DNA of 64,000 nt from Bacteroidota bacterium (GTDB lineage: Bacteria > Bacteroidota > Bacteroidia > Bacteroidales > UBA10428): assembly GCA_016699695.1 (NCBI GenBank), contig CP065006.1, positions 3,596,001 through 3,660,000 on the forward strand, in the 5' to 3' direction. Each line of letters starts with the position of its first letter. Within the stretch, counting starts at the first letter, position 1. The notes beneath the pieces are model-generated. The model ran no database searches, was not told the DNA's origin, and saw nothing but the letters and a program-made list of their open reading frames with translations. Below are positions 35,458 through 44,399 of the stretch, in pieces. Position numbers and translations under genes: made by a program.

Positions 35458-36582
35458 CTACTTGAGTTTGTTTCTTAAAAGATACACCGTTTTGCCATTC
35501 CATGGTTTTCCAACAATGTCGATATCACCATCGCCATCGATATCACCAGCCATGGCATCGATGCACTCTGTTTTAAAGAGTATTTCTTTTTGAGTCCAGG
35601 CATTGCCTGTGCCATCGGTATTTTCCCAAATAAAGCATCTTTTGTAAAGGTCTTTGGTCATGGGACCACCACCGGAAAAGAAATCAAGGTCGCCATCCTT
35701 GTCGAAATCGGCTACACACAAAGAGTGTAAATCCTGGTTGGTGGCAGTGGCTACCGGGTGCTGGTACCAGTTAATTCCCTTTCCATCTTTGTTTTCGTGC
35801 CAGGCAATGCTGCCACTGGGGTTATTGGCTTCGCTTTGTACTATATCTGCATCGCCATCGCCATCCATATCCACAGCATAAACCCTCGACGACAGGGCAA
35901 ACTTTCCCTGGTAATGTACAAACCTGAGTGTTTTGTGTTCGCTCCATTTGGTGGCATCGCCCTCGAGGTTGTCAAACCAGATGTTCGATCTTATAATATC
36001 AGGGTCACCATCATTTTCGATGTCGGCAATGCCCAGGGGTGCAATACCTCCTGGCACTCCATCACCAATCCTTATTTTTTTCCACTTCTTTTCGGGGGTG
36101 TTGCCCGGAAAATAAATGTAGGTTCCTTCGAGCTGACTCACAGCTATTATTTCGGGTTTACCATCTCTGTTCATATCGGCAGCCTGCATGTCATACGCAA
36201 TGATAGCACCGTTTTCGTACCTGGTCCATTCTGCTCCCTTCGTGCCGGGGTTTTTGTACCAGGTACCACCCGATACCTGGTCGGACCATCCATCGCCATC
36301 GATATCAACCACAAGGCCGGCTTTGTCTGTGAGGGCATTTGAACCAATAGTATGGCGCGGCCATTCCTGCCCACTGGTATTTTCGAAATACCAGATCTGG
36401 CCATCGTTCGACCCCACCACCACATCAAGGTCACCATCCTTGTCCAGATCTGCAAGTGACGATTGGCAGAGCATGGGGCTATCGGTTTCTCCTATCACCT
36501 CATAGGTAAAATCGGGCATCTGGGCATTCAGCATGGTACAGGCAGGCCCTAATAAAGTCAGGTAAAATAGAATTCTTTGCAT
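35458..36582 (-). CDS. Secreted FG-GAP/VCBS-repeat protein
   Basis: 374 residues with a signal peptide (MQRILFYLTLLGPACTMLNAQ). At least seven Ca-binding loops of the DxDxDGxxD type are visible (DLDKDGDLD, DIDGDGWSD, DMNRDGKPE, DIENDGDPD, DMDGDGDAD, DFDKDGDLD, DIDGDGDID), which predicts a seven-bladed integrin-like beta-propeller. No enzymatic domain and no clear sorting domain. Its 3' end is duplicated twice upstream (F1 and F2). Function not known; members are often surface or periplasmic proteins. Confidence 0.88.
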   Translation of the reverse strand: MQRILFYLTLLGPACTMLNAQMPDFTYEVIGETDSPMLCQSSLADLDKDGDLDVVVGSNDGQIWYFENTSGQEWPRHTIGSNALTDKAGLVVDIDGDGWSDQVSGGTWYKNPGTKGAEWTRYENGAIIAYDMQAADMNRDGKPEIIAVSQLEGTYIYFPGNTPEKKWKKIRIGDGVPGGIAPLGIADIENDGDPDIIRSNIWFDNLEGDATKWSEHKTLRFVHYQGKFALSSRVYAVDMDGDGDADIVQSEANNPSGSIAWHENKDGKGINWYQHPVATATNQDLHSLCVADFDKDGDLDFFSGGGPMTKDLYKRCFIWENTDGTGNAWTQKEILFKTECIDAMAGDIDGDGDIDIVGKPWNGKTVYLLRNKLK

Positions 36583-36712
36583 ATAGTTAGCTTTTATCTC
36601 TCTAAATTAATGAATCGAATTCGAAATAGAAAGGTTTTTGGCTTATCGTTTGGGTTTGTGGTGCTAAGGGTTCGTTGTTTTTTTTCGTCATATACTTATT
36701 CTAAAAGGTCTT

Positions 36713-36849
36713 CACTGCCGCAAGTCTGAGACTTGTGGCTATAAACAATAACATATAACCGTATAACAATTTTACCTGGAATAAGTGCCAGGCATTTTTA
36801 TTGTTGTTGTTTTATTGAATTGGCCACAAGTCACAGACTTGCGGCAGTG
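36713..36849. repeat. Inverted pair of CCACAAGTC-family REPs
   Basis: The left arm 36713-36739 (CACTGCCGCAAGTCTGAGAC...) and right arm 36823-36849 (GCCACAAGTCACAGACTTGC...) are inverted copies with one mismatch in 27. Each arm is itself a CAAGTC/GACTTG palindrome. Between them is an inner hairpin CCTGG-CCAGG. Another single copy lies at 19333-19358. This resembles a BIME-like REP doublet. The rest of 36583-36891 shows no gene. Confidence 0.82.
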
Positions 36850-36891
36850 GCGAGAGCCGACTGTCAGATCAAGTCCTAACCATTATTTGAT

Positions 36892-37197
36892 TTAAAATTC
36901 AATCTGTATTTTTATTTTTCCGCCAAGTCCTTTCTCAACTATATCATATAGAGTTTTTAAAGTCATATTACTTGCGTCATTTTCAATCCTTGATATAAAA
37001 CTCCGTTTTTTATCTATAACCTGTCCTAATTGGTCTTGGGTCATTTGTTTTTTTTCTCTTGCTTCTCTGAGCATTAATCCGACCCTTAAAGACTTAAATT
37101 CCCGCTCTAAACGATCTCTTCGCTCGGTTCCTTGTTTTCCATATACTTGGTCTTTCAAGTCTGTCCAGGTTGTTGTGTTTGCATTTTTCATATTCAT
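36892..37197 (-). CDS. higA: HigA-type XRE antitoxin
   Basis: 101 residues. A helix-turn-helix of the XRE type is clear in the second half: LREAREKKQMTQDQLGQVID and KRSFISRIENDASNMTLKTL. The start overlaps the 3' end of the toxin gene by 4 bp (ATGA type), giving the toxin-first order characteristic of HigBA. It should neutralise the toxin and repress its own promoter. Ends in a KIKIQIEF tail. Confidence 0.87.
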   Translation of the reverse strand: MNMKNANTTTWTDLKDQVYGKQGTERRDRLEREFKSLRVGLMLREAREKKQMTQDQLGQVIDKKRSFISRIENDASNMTLKTLYDIVEKGLGGKIKIQIEF

Positions 37198-37538
37198 TCT
37201 CCTTTTTCTTTGTAATACTCATTCATTAACTTTTCCGCCCTATCAATTTCAGATTTTGGTGTCTTTTGCGATTTTTTCTGAAATCCATTCAGTAGAATCA
37301 CTAATTTTCCTTTGTCAAAAAAGCAAAAGACTCGCCAAATATCAGAACCAAGATTTATTCTTGCTTCGTAAAGTCCTTTTGTTCCTTCAATATGCTTGAG
37401 ATACTTTTCTGGAATTCGTTGCTGAAATTCAATTATTTCAATGATTTTGAAAATTTTGTCTTGAACTTTTTGCGGCTGTTCAATAAGAAATTCCTTGAAA
37501 TAACCCTTATAAGCAATGACTGACCGAATTCGTTCCAT
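37194..37538 (-). CDS. higB: HigB/RelE-type toxin
   Basis: 114 residues of the RelE/ParE superfamily, phage-derived Gp49-like HigB branch: KYLKHIEGTKGLYEARINLGSDIWRVFCFFD and LVILLNGFQKKSQKTPKSEIDRAEKLM are typical, the last with the conserved KK.QKTP..EI signature. Predicted ribosome-dependent mRNA endonuclease. Upstream of and overlapping higA. The pair sits next to a repeat-rich block. Confidence 0.88.
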   Translation of the reverse strand: MERIRSVIAYKGYFKEFLIEQPQKVQDKIFKIIEIIEFQQRIPEKYLKHIEGTKGLYEARINLGSDIWRVFCFFDKGKLVILLNGFQKKSQKTPKSEIDRAEKLMNEYYKEKGE

Positions 37539-37817
37539 TCAATCCATTTTTCGTCAAAGTTAACTTATAAGTTACAAATTTGCAATTACTTTCTTTCCTC
37601 GCTAGTATAAGCTTGTAGCAGGCTGGTTCGAGCTTGAAGCTCGGACCAACTAGTAATTATAGGTTTTAAAATCGGCTTGAAAAAACTACGCCTCGTCTGG
37701 GTTTGATGCGCGGATGGGCAGGATAAAAAGCGATGAGTAAGGCATTTGTAATGCCGGCATAAAAAGAGCTAAAGTATTTTAGAGAGGGTTAGCAAAAAAC
37801 CTTAACAACGAATTAAC

Positions 37818-37845
37818 AAAAAAGAGCCCCTCTAGGCTCCTTTTT
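37818..37845. terminator. Hairpin upstream of the SGNH gene
   Basis: AAAAAGAGCC pairs with GGCTCCTTTTT around CCTCTA with one mismatch, followed by T-rich sequence. It lies about 40 bp before the SGNH start and could end an unseen transcript or act as a leader hairpin. In the 343-bp gap 37539-37881 the only other structure is an imperfect palindrome around GAGCTTGAAGCTC (37641-37655); no gene. Confidence 0.5.
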
Positions 37846-37881
37846 GCCTTAACAATAGCCAATTCTAGTTGTTAATTGGCT

Positions 37882-38820
37882 ATGGTAAGAATCATGCTTA
37901 TATTACTGTTTTTTGTTCCAGCCTTGTTCGCCCAGGAGGTAATTATTAAACAACCCTTGCGTTACCTGGCTTTGGGCGATTCATATACTATTGGCCAGAG
38001 TGTATCGTCGTTGGAACGATGGCCCAGGCAGCTGGTCGATTCACTCGAAAAGTATGGCGTCGAAATTGATTCGTTCCGTGTCATTGCCAGAACCGGTTGG
38101 CGCACCGACAACCTGCTGGCTGAGATGAAAAATTCCAATTTATCCAACGACTTAAACCTCGTATCGCTGCTTATTGGCGTCAACGACCAATACCAAGGCC
38201 TTAGTGCACAGAGCTACAGCCTTGAATTCGACAAAGCAATTCGAGCAGCCCTCGATCTTGTTCAATGGCAGAAATCTTCGGTTTTCGTGTTGTCTATTCC
38301 AGATTATGGATACACGCCCTTTGGACAAAGCCGTCAGGCTTCCATCAGTGCAGACATCGATAATTTTAATGCAGTAAACAAAAGTATTACCCAGGCCTAT
38401 GGAATCGCCTATTACGATATTACCCCCATTAGCCGGTTGGGCCTCCAAATACCTGAATACGTGGCTTCCGATGGACTTCATCCATCGGGCACGATGTACA
38501 CCGAATGGGTAAAAATACTTTTAGAGGACTTTCGCGGGCAACTCGATTATTCCACCTCTGTCAATGAAACCGAAGATTTCCTTGTTGTGCATTACAATGC
38601 GCTACTAAATAAAATAGTAGTTTCACCTGTTGAAAAACAATCCTTGTTCCGGCTATTCAGTATTGGTGGTCAATTAGTCCTTTCTCAGGCACTCGCATCC
38701 GGAAGTTCCACTGAAATAGGACTTGGCGATATTCCCGTTGGACTCTACTTTTATCAAATACAATCCGACAGCAGGTTTCTGCAGGCTGGTAAAATTCTTG
38801 TAGATCCGTCCTTGAAATAA
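37882..38820 (+). CDS. Secreted SGNH/GDSL hydrolase with sorting-type C-terminus
   Basis: 312 residues from the ATG at 37882 (MVRIMLILLFFVPALFAQ, signal peptide). Blocks of the SGNH family are present: LALGDSYTIG with the nucleophile Ser (block I), LLIGVNDQYQ (III) and SDGLHPSG with the catalytic Asp/His (V). After about residue 225 a beta-sandwich follows that ends GLYFYQIQSDSRFLQAGKIL, resembling a type IX C-terminal sorting domain. Likely an exported acetylxylan, rhamnogalacturonan or lipid esterase; substrate not readable. Confidence 0.88.
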   Translation: MVRIMLILLFFVPALFAQEVIIKQPLRYLALGDSYTIGQSVSSLERWPRQLVDSLEKYGVEIDSFRVIARTGWRTDNLLAEMKNSNLSNDLNLVSLLIGVNDQYQGLSAQSYSLEFDKAIRAALDLVQWQKSSVFVLSIPDYGYTPFGQSRQASISADIDNFNAVNKSITQAYGIAYYDITPISRLGLQIPEYVASDGLHPSGTMYTEWVKILLEDFRGQLDYSTSVNETEDFLVVHYNALLNKIVVSPVEKQSLFRLFSIGGQLVLSQALASGSSTEIGLGDIPVGLYFYQIQSDSRFLQAGKILVDPSLK

Positions 38821-38951
38821 CTATCTCTTTCTTAAAAAAATCTTCTAACTGCAAAATGTCTTTTTATAAACAAAAAAGGGGCATTAATCAATAGCTTAGA
38901 AGTCCCTTTATTTTGAAGCGTAAATGAGAGTATTCAACCAGAAAATGAAAG

Positions 38952-38957
38952 AGGAGG
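38952..38957 (+). promoter_or_regulatory. Strong Shine-Dalgarno before the DUF1987 gene
   Basis: AGGAGG lies 6 bases before the ATG at 38964. Most genes in this window have no visible Shine-Dalgarno, as is usual in Bacteroidota, so this site and the one before hsp20 stand out. Confidence 0.7.
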
Positions 38958-38963
38958 TAGGTT

Positions 38964-39344
38964 ATGGAAAACTTAATTATTCACGCCACCAAAGTATCGC
39001 CTGAAATAGTGTTGCAAGGCGATGGAAAACTCAGAATCGAAGGGAAAATAATTACTGAAAATGCCATGGTAACCTTTGAACCAATTTTCATCTGGCTTAG
39101 CGATTTTCACAATCCTTATGTCGAATTCAACATTGACCTGGAGTACATTAACACAAGTGCATCGATGCAGCTTTTTTCTTTGCTCCGCAAACTTGATGCC
39201 GATGCAAACATAAGCTCAGTTGTGGTGAATTGGTATTACGAAGAAGACGATGAAGAGCACCTCGAGACCGGGCAGCTATTCGAGGAAAAGCTGGAGCGGA
39301 TTGTATTCCATTACAAATTACATCAGCAAAGGGGCGCTGCTTAA
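38964..39344 (+). CDS. DUF1987/SiaC-family protein
   Basis: 126 residues. Matches the SiaC-like (DUF1987) fold: IHATKVSPEIVLQGDGKLRIEGKI, then FIWLSDF, FNIDLEYINTSASMQLFSLL (the Thr/Ser corresponds to the regulatory phosphorylation site of SiaC) and VVVNWYYEEDDEE. In Pseudomonas SiaC is controlled by the SiaB kinase and SiaA phosphatase and activates a diguanylate cyclase. No siaA/B homologue is visible here. Preceded by an unusually strong ribosome binding site. Confidence 0.83.
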   Translation: MENLIIHATKVSPEIVLQGDGKLRIEGKIITENAMVTFEPIFIWLSDFHNPYVEFNIDLEYINTSASMQLFSLLRKLDADANISSVVVNWYYEEDDEEHLETGQLFEEKLERIVFHYKLHQQRGAA

Positions 39345-39472
39345 GTGCAGCCAAGCTTTGTAAATCATCGATTGCATTTCTTGTGAGCTGTCAATTGGTT
39401 TTTATTAAACTCAGGCATATTCTGTTTGTATTTTTTTACTAACTTAAGGCTTGAATAATAAATCGAATTGCC

Positions 39473-40228
39473 ATGTATACAGCAGCACGTATTTTTTTGG
39501 TGGTAATAGCCCTTGCATTTCTTTCTACCCTGATGCAGGCCCAGGAAAAGGTAGTTTACAAGGCACCTGACAAAGTACCGATAACTGCCGATTTGTATGC
39601 TCCTAACGCACCAATGGCTACTTTCATTATACTCTTCCATCAGGCTAAGTACAGCAGAGGCGAATACCTCGAAATTGCCCCTAAATTAAACAAGCAGGGA
39701 TTTAACTGTCTGGCAGTGGATCTTCGGAGCGGCGAAGCCATAAATAACGTACGAAACGAAACTTTTGCCTATGCCGACAGCTTGCAAATGAAAACCCGTT
39801 ACATCGATGCATACGACGATATGCGTGCTTCGGTATCTTATGTGCGAAGCAAATACCCTAATGCGAAGGTAATTATCTGGGGCAGTTCCTATTCAGCCTC
39901 GCTGGCTATTAAAATGGCTGCCGATTACCCCACAGGAATTTCGGCAGTGGTAGCTTTTTCGCCCGGCGAATATTTTGCTGCCTATGGCTGGAGTCGCGAT
40001 ATTGTTAAAATGTCGGCTAGTCGTGTAAAATGTCCGGTTTTTATAACTTCGAGCAAAACAGAGGTGGCCGAGTGGCAGGGTATTTACGATGCCATTCCGG
40101 TTGCTACGAAAGTAAGTTTTGTGCCCAATGCTACGGGCAAACATGGATCAAAGGCTTTGTGGAGCGATTTTCCGGAAAATACAGAATATTGGACTGCTAT
40201 TAATAAGTTTTTAGCACAGTATAAATGA
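39473..40228 (+). CDS. Secreted alpha/beta hydrolase (dienelactone-hydrolase-like)
   Basis: 251 residues with a signal peptide (MYTAARIFLVVIALAFLSTLMQAQ). The fold blocks are IILFHQAKYSRGEY, NCLAVDLRSGEAIN, the nucleophile elbow WGSSYSASLA and the catalytic His in GKHGSKALW. The acid seems to be in the TSSKTEVAEW segment (Glu rather than Asp, or absent). Closest in feel to the prolyl-oligopeptidase/dienelactone group; substrate unknown. Confidence 0.82.
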   Translation: MYTAARIFLVVIALAFLSTLMQAQEKVVYKAPDKVPITADLYAPNAPMATFIILFHQAKYSRGEYLEIAPKLNKQGFNCLAVDLRSGEAINNVRNETFAYADSLQMKTRYIDAYDDMRASVSYVRSKYPNAKVIIWGSSYSASLAIKMAADYPTGISAVVAFSPGEYFAAYGWSRDIVKMSASRVKCPVFITSSKTEVAEWQGIYDAIPVATKVSFVPNATGKHGSKALWSDFPENTEYWTAINKFLAQYK

Positions 40229-40289
40229 TAGGCCAATAAAGTTGGCTCATAGGCCTGCCAGGGTGGGTAGAATTGTTTTGTACACTTTT

Positions 40290-40637
40290 TTAAACCTCCG
40301 ACAGGGTGGCCTGAAATTTAAAGTTTAAAAGGGCAAAGCCTGTTTCCTTGCTAAAATATGCTTCGCGAAAAGTTTTTAGCGAACGCGCCCTGAAGCATTT
40401 TTCTTCAACCCCTGTTACGATGCACTTACTTTTATTGACATACACAAAACAACCTACTTTAACCTTCTGAAGGTTTTCGGGTTTATAATTAAAGGCTTTG
40501 AGGTAGCGTGCATATTCGTAGTTAATCATTTTCATGATTTCATTGCTTCCGCCCTTATCCGGATGGTATTTCTTCACCAGTTTCCTATAAGTGCTTTTCA
40601 GTTCGTCTTGTGTTACAACTCCGGCAAAATAGCTCAT
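40290..40637 (-). CDS. Short J-domain protein
   Basis: 115 residues. The J domain (about 3-50) has Y24-H25-P26-D27 in KYHPDKGGSNEI, the DnaK-stimulating motif. The remaining 60 residues (VKVGCFVYVNKSKCIVTGVEEKCFRARSL) form a beta-rich domain not recognised, with three Cys. No Gly/Phe or zinc-finger domains, so it is a type III J protein acting on a specific client. Starts 9 residues before TQDELK. Confidence 0.82.
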   Translation of the reverse strand: MSYFAGVVTQDELKSTYRKLVKKYHPDKGGSNEIMKMINYEYARYLKAFNYKPENLQKVKVGCFVYVNKSKCIVTGVEEKCFRARSLKTFREAYFSKETGFALLNFKFQATLSEV

Positions 40638-40927
40638 GGCATAATATTTTTAAATTCAGATACTTTATATTTCTAGCCCGTTAACCAGAACCAATACACT
40701 AATTTAGCTTAAAAATACCATTAACCTGTCTTGTTGACAACCATTGCCAAAAGCTCTTATCAACATTTTAATTTCACCAGAAAGGGTTCAGGATTTTTGT
40801 TACGAATTAATTACCTTGCATGTCTCTTTCCAATGAACAAAAGATATGCATGTGCACCATTAATTGGAAACACATGGAAAAGATAAAAATGAAGCCTATT
40901 TTATAATAACACGTTAATTACTCCTAC

Positions 40928-43741
40928 ATGAAAAAGATTGCCTTCACCTTAACCTTGGTTTTTTATTTCTTTTCAGTACTTCTGCTTGCACAAACAAGTC
41001 TAACCGAACAAACGCTTCCGGTTGACTCTAAAGTGCGTATTGGAAAGTTTGACAATGGCTTTAGCTATTACATCCGCGAGAATAGCAAACCGGAAAACAG
41101 ATTGGAAATGCGTTTAGTTGTAAATGCAGGTTCAATTCTCGAAACTGAGTCGCAGCTTGGCCTTGCTCACTTTCTGGAGCACATGGCTTTTAACGGTACC
41201 CGAAACTTTGCAAAAAACGACCTGATACAATACCTTCAATCCATTGGTGTGGAGTTTGGACCCGACTTAAATGCCTACACTTCTTTCGACGAGACGGTGT
41301 ACATGCTCACCATTCCTTCCGATTCGGCCAACCTGGTCGACAAAGGTTTTATGGTGATGGAAGATTGGGCTTTTTATTTAACCCTCGATCCAATAGAAAT
41401 TGACAAGGAGAGAGGTGTAATAATCGAAGAATGGAGGCTTGGACAAGGCCCCTGGAAACGTATGCTCGACAAAAATCTTCCGGTAATTTTTAAAGATTCG
41501 CGCTATGCCGAGCGACTTCCAATTGGTAAAAAGGAAGTAATCGAAAGTTTTGATCACCAGGAATTAAGAAACTTTTATGCCGATTGGTACCGTCCGGATC
41601 TGATGGCACTGATTGTGGTTGGCGATATCGATGTTGACGAAATGGAAAGCAAGATCAAACAGCATTTCGAATCACACACCAAGGCTGTGAACCCCAAAGA
41701 ACGGGTTGAGTTTTCTGTTCCCGACCAAAACCAGACTCTGGTGAGCATTGCTACCGATGCCGAGGCTCCGGTGAGTTTATTTCGGGTACTCTATAAAACA
41801 AATGTGGCTCCCTACAAAACCGGCCAGGATTATCTGAACAGGGTTAAAGAATCCTTTCTGGCAGGAATGCTAAACCGTCGGTTAATGGAAATTAACGAAC
41901 AAGCAACGCCACCTTTTATTAACGTGGGCTATTATTACGGAAGCTTATGGTCGCGTAATAAAAATGCCCTGCAGGCTTATGGACTTGTGGGTGAAACTGG
42001 TCTTGAAAATGGGCTGAAAGTGATGCTCGAAGAAAATAACCGCGTAGCTCTTCATGGATTTACTCAGAGCGAATTTGATCGTTATAAGCTCGAATACCTG
42101 AAGCAAATGGAGACGGCGTTCAATGAGCGCGATAAAACCGAATCATCGGTACTTGCGGATGAATACATCCGTAACTACCTCGAAAGTGAACCTATTCCCG
42201 GCATTGAGTTCGAATTTCAGTTTGTGCAACAGCACATCGGTAATATCAACCTTGCTGATATCAACCAACTGGCTTCGGAAATTATCAATTCCCAAAACCG
42301 CGTAATTGTGTTGAATGGGCCTGAAAAAGAATCGCTTGCACTGCTTACCGATGCACAAATTCTTGCCATTGCTGCCGCAGCAGACAAGTCCGATTTACCT
42401 GCCTATACCGACAAGCTTGCAAGCAGTAGCCTGATGAAGGAATTGCCAAAAGCAGGTTCCATTGTGAGCGAAAAGAAAATTGAATCAATTGGTGCCCTCG
42501 AACTCACACTATCCAACGGGGCCGTGGTATTACTTAAACCAACTCAGTATAAAAACGACGAAATTCAGGTAACTGCTTTCGCCTGGGGTGGACAGTCGCT
42601 GGCAGAAGACAAAGACCATTATTCGGCCATGCATGCTGCATCGATTGTAAGCGAAACGGGTCTTTCCGATTTTTCGAAAACAGATTTGTCCAAACTGCTT
42701 GCCGGTAAAAATGTATATGCCGGAACCAGCCTGGGAACCTATAGCCAGAACCTTTCTGCAAATTGCAGTCCGAAAGATGCTGAAACCATGCTACAGCTCA
42801 TTTACCTATATTTTACCTCGCCTCGATACGACGAGAATGGTTACCAGGCTTTTATTAACAAAAACCGCGATTTGTTCAAAAACCTCGGACAGGAACCTAC
42901 TAACTATTTCTACGATCAGTTTAACCGTTTACGGGCGCAGAATCACCCTCGTGGCAATTATCTGCCCGAAGAAGGCGATTGGGATAAAATTGACTACAAG
43001 ACATCAATGGACCTCTATAAGAATATGTTTGGCAATGCAGCCGAGTTCACTTTTATCTTTGTAGGTGCTTTTAACGCCGATAGCCTCAAACCTCTTCTGG
43101 CACAGTACCTGGGAGCATTGCCTGTACAATCCGGAAAGAAAACCTACCGCGATCTGGGTATTCGTCCTCCGGCAGATAAACTGGTAGAAAATGTTTACAA
43201 GGGTGCCGACCAGAAGTCGATGACCATACTTTCTTTCCATTCAGAAATTGCCTACAACGAAAAAGATGCCTTTTTGCTGAACCAGTTGGCGCAGTTGCTA
43301 AATCGCCGCTATTACGAAATATTGCGCGAGGAAATGAGTGGGGTGTATGGTGTTGGAACCAATGCCTCCTTGAACAAGGTGCCATATGAATATGCCTCAT
43401 TCAGCATTACCATACCTTGTTCGCCAAACAACGTCGATAGCCTTGTCAATGCAGCACTGGGTGAACTGAAAAAGATTCAGGCACAGGGAGTAGAGCAGAA
43501 AGATATTGAGAAAGCACGCGAGCTTTACAAACGCGAAAAAGAGCGGAATTTACAGGAGAATTCTTTTTGGCTTGGTGCAATTCGAAATTGCTATCAATTC
43601 AATCAATCTTTCGATCAGATACCCTCCTTTGAACCCATGGAGTTAATAACCAGTGAAGAATTGCAGCGTGTTGCCAACACTTACATTAAAGCAGATAACT
43701 ACCTGCAAGTGGTACTTTACCCGGAAAGTATGAAGAAGTAA
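40928..43741 (+). CDS. M16-family zinc peptidase (pitrilysin-like)
   Basis: 937 residues with a signal peptide (MKKIAFTLTLVFYFFSVLLLAQ). The inverted zinc motif is H81-F-L-E84-H85 in LAHFLEHMAFNG, and the distal Glu ligand is in DKERGVIIEEWRLG. Four M16 repeats fill the protein; a second, inactive half begins about residue 520. Probably a periplasmic peptidase of peptides or misfolded outer-membrane proteins. No gene is seen in the 290-bp gap 40638-40927. A perfect palindromic terminator follows. Confidence 0.92.
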   Translation: MKKIAFTLTLVFYFFSVLLLAQTSLTEQTLPVDSKVRIGKFDNGFSYYIRENSKPENRLEMRLVVNAGSILETESQLGLAHFLEHMAFNGTRNFAKNDLIQYLQSIGVEFGPDLNAYTSFDETVYMLTIPSDSANLVDKGFMVMEDWAFYLTLDPIEIDKERGVIIEEWRLGQGPWKRMLDKNLPVIFKDSRYAERLPIGKKEVIESFDHQELRNFYADWYRPDLMALIVVGDIDVDEMESKIKQHFESHTKAVNPKERVEFSVPDQNQTLVSIATDAEAPVSLFRVLYKTNVAPYKTGQDYLNRVKESFLAGMLNRRLMEINEQATPPFINVGYYYGSLWSRNKNALQAYGLVGETGLENGLKVMLEENNRVALHGFTQSEFDRYKLEYLKQMETAFNERDKTESSVLADEYIRNYLESEPIPGIEFEFQFVQQHIGNINLADINQLASEIINSQNRVIVLNGPEKESLALLTDAQILAIAAAADKSDLPAYTDKLASSSLMKELPKAGSIVSEKKIESIGALELTLSNGAVVLLKPTQYKNDEIQVTAFAWGGQSLAEDKDHYSAMHAASIVSETGLSDFSKTDLSKLLAGKNVYAGTSLGTYSQNLSANCSPKDAETMLQLIYLYFTSPRYDENGYQAFINKNRDLFKNLGQEPTNYFYDQFNRLRAQNHPRGNYLPEEGDWDKIDYKTSMDLYKNMFGNAAEFTFIFVGAFNADSLKPLLAQYLGALPVQSGKKTYRDLGIRPPADKLVENVYKGADQKSMTILSFHSEIAYNEKDAFLLNQLAQLLNRRYYEILREEMSGVYGVGTNASLNKVPYEYASFSITIPCSPNNVDSLVNAALGELKKIQAQGVEQKDIEKARELYKREKERNLQENSFWLGAIRNCYQFNQSFDQIPSFEPMELITSEELQRVANTYIKADNYLQVVLYPESMKK

Positions 43742-43761
43742 ATAAAAAAGATCAACATAAG

Positions 43762-43785
43762 CCGGAACAATTGTTCCGGTTTTTG
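43762..43785 (+). terminator. Rho-independent terminator after the M16 gene
   Basis: CCGGAACAATTGTTCCGG, a perfect 18-base palindrome, directly followed by TTTTTG, 21 bp after the M16 stop. Confidence 0.85.
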
Positions 43786-43826
43786 TTTAATAGAGAGCTA
43801 TTATTACAATAAAACAACAGATTGTT

Positions 43827-44360
43827 ATGAAGATAGAATATGCCACATTTGGCGCAGGCTGTTTCTGGTGCGTAGAGGCAGTATTTGCATCGCTCAAAGG
43901 CGTGATTAAGGTTGAACCCGGGTATTGCGGTGGCGATACCGTAAATCCGACCTACGAGGAAGTGTGTACCGGGAATACTAACCATGCCGAGGTATGCCAT
44001 ATTGAATTCGATTCCGAAACAATCGGTTTCGAAAAACTATTGGAAGTTTTCTGGAAGGTACACGATCCTACAACATTAAATCGCCAGGGGGGTGATATTG
44101 GCACACAATACCGTTCGGTTATCTTCTGCCATAATGCAGAACAGAAACATTTGGCCGAATCCATAAAAGAGAAGTTGGAAGACGAAAAAGTGTGGGATAA
44201 GCCTGTGGTGACCGTAATTGAAGATTTCGAGGTTTTTTATCCTGCAGAGGATTACCATTTTAACTATTTTAAAAACAATCCGAATCAGCAATATTGTGCG
44301 GTAGTGGTTCGCCCCAAGGTAGAAAAGTTTAAAAAGGTATTTAGCGCTTATTTAAAATAA
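43827..44360 (+). CDS. msrA: Peptide methionine (S)-S-oxide reductase
   Basis: 177 residues. Catalytic C13 in FGAGCFWCVEA; other conserved blocks are GYCGGDTVNPTYEEVCTGNTNHAE, DPTTLNRQGGDIGTQYRS and EDYHFNYFKNNPNQQYC. Repairs methionine sulfoxide in proteins with thioredoxin. No signal peptide and no fused MsrB domain. Confidence 0.96.
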   Translation: MKIEYATFGAGCFWCVEAVFASLKGVIKVEPGYCGGDTVNPTYEEVCTGNTNHAEVCHIEFDSETIGFEKLLEVFWKVHDPTTLNRQGGDIGTQYRSVIFCHNAEQKHLAESIKEKLEDEKVWDKPVVTVIEDFEVFYPAEDYHFNYFKNNPNQQYCAVVVRPKVEKFKKVFSAYLK

Positions 44361-44399
44361 TTTCTTTGTTTTATTACCTTCAGCCTAAGCTTGAACAAA

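Noticed and set aside
35758..36342. 194-codon + strand frame inside the FG-GAP gene
   Set aside because: Antisense of the Asp-rich calcium loops; no domain and no plausible start.
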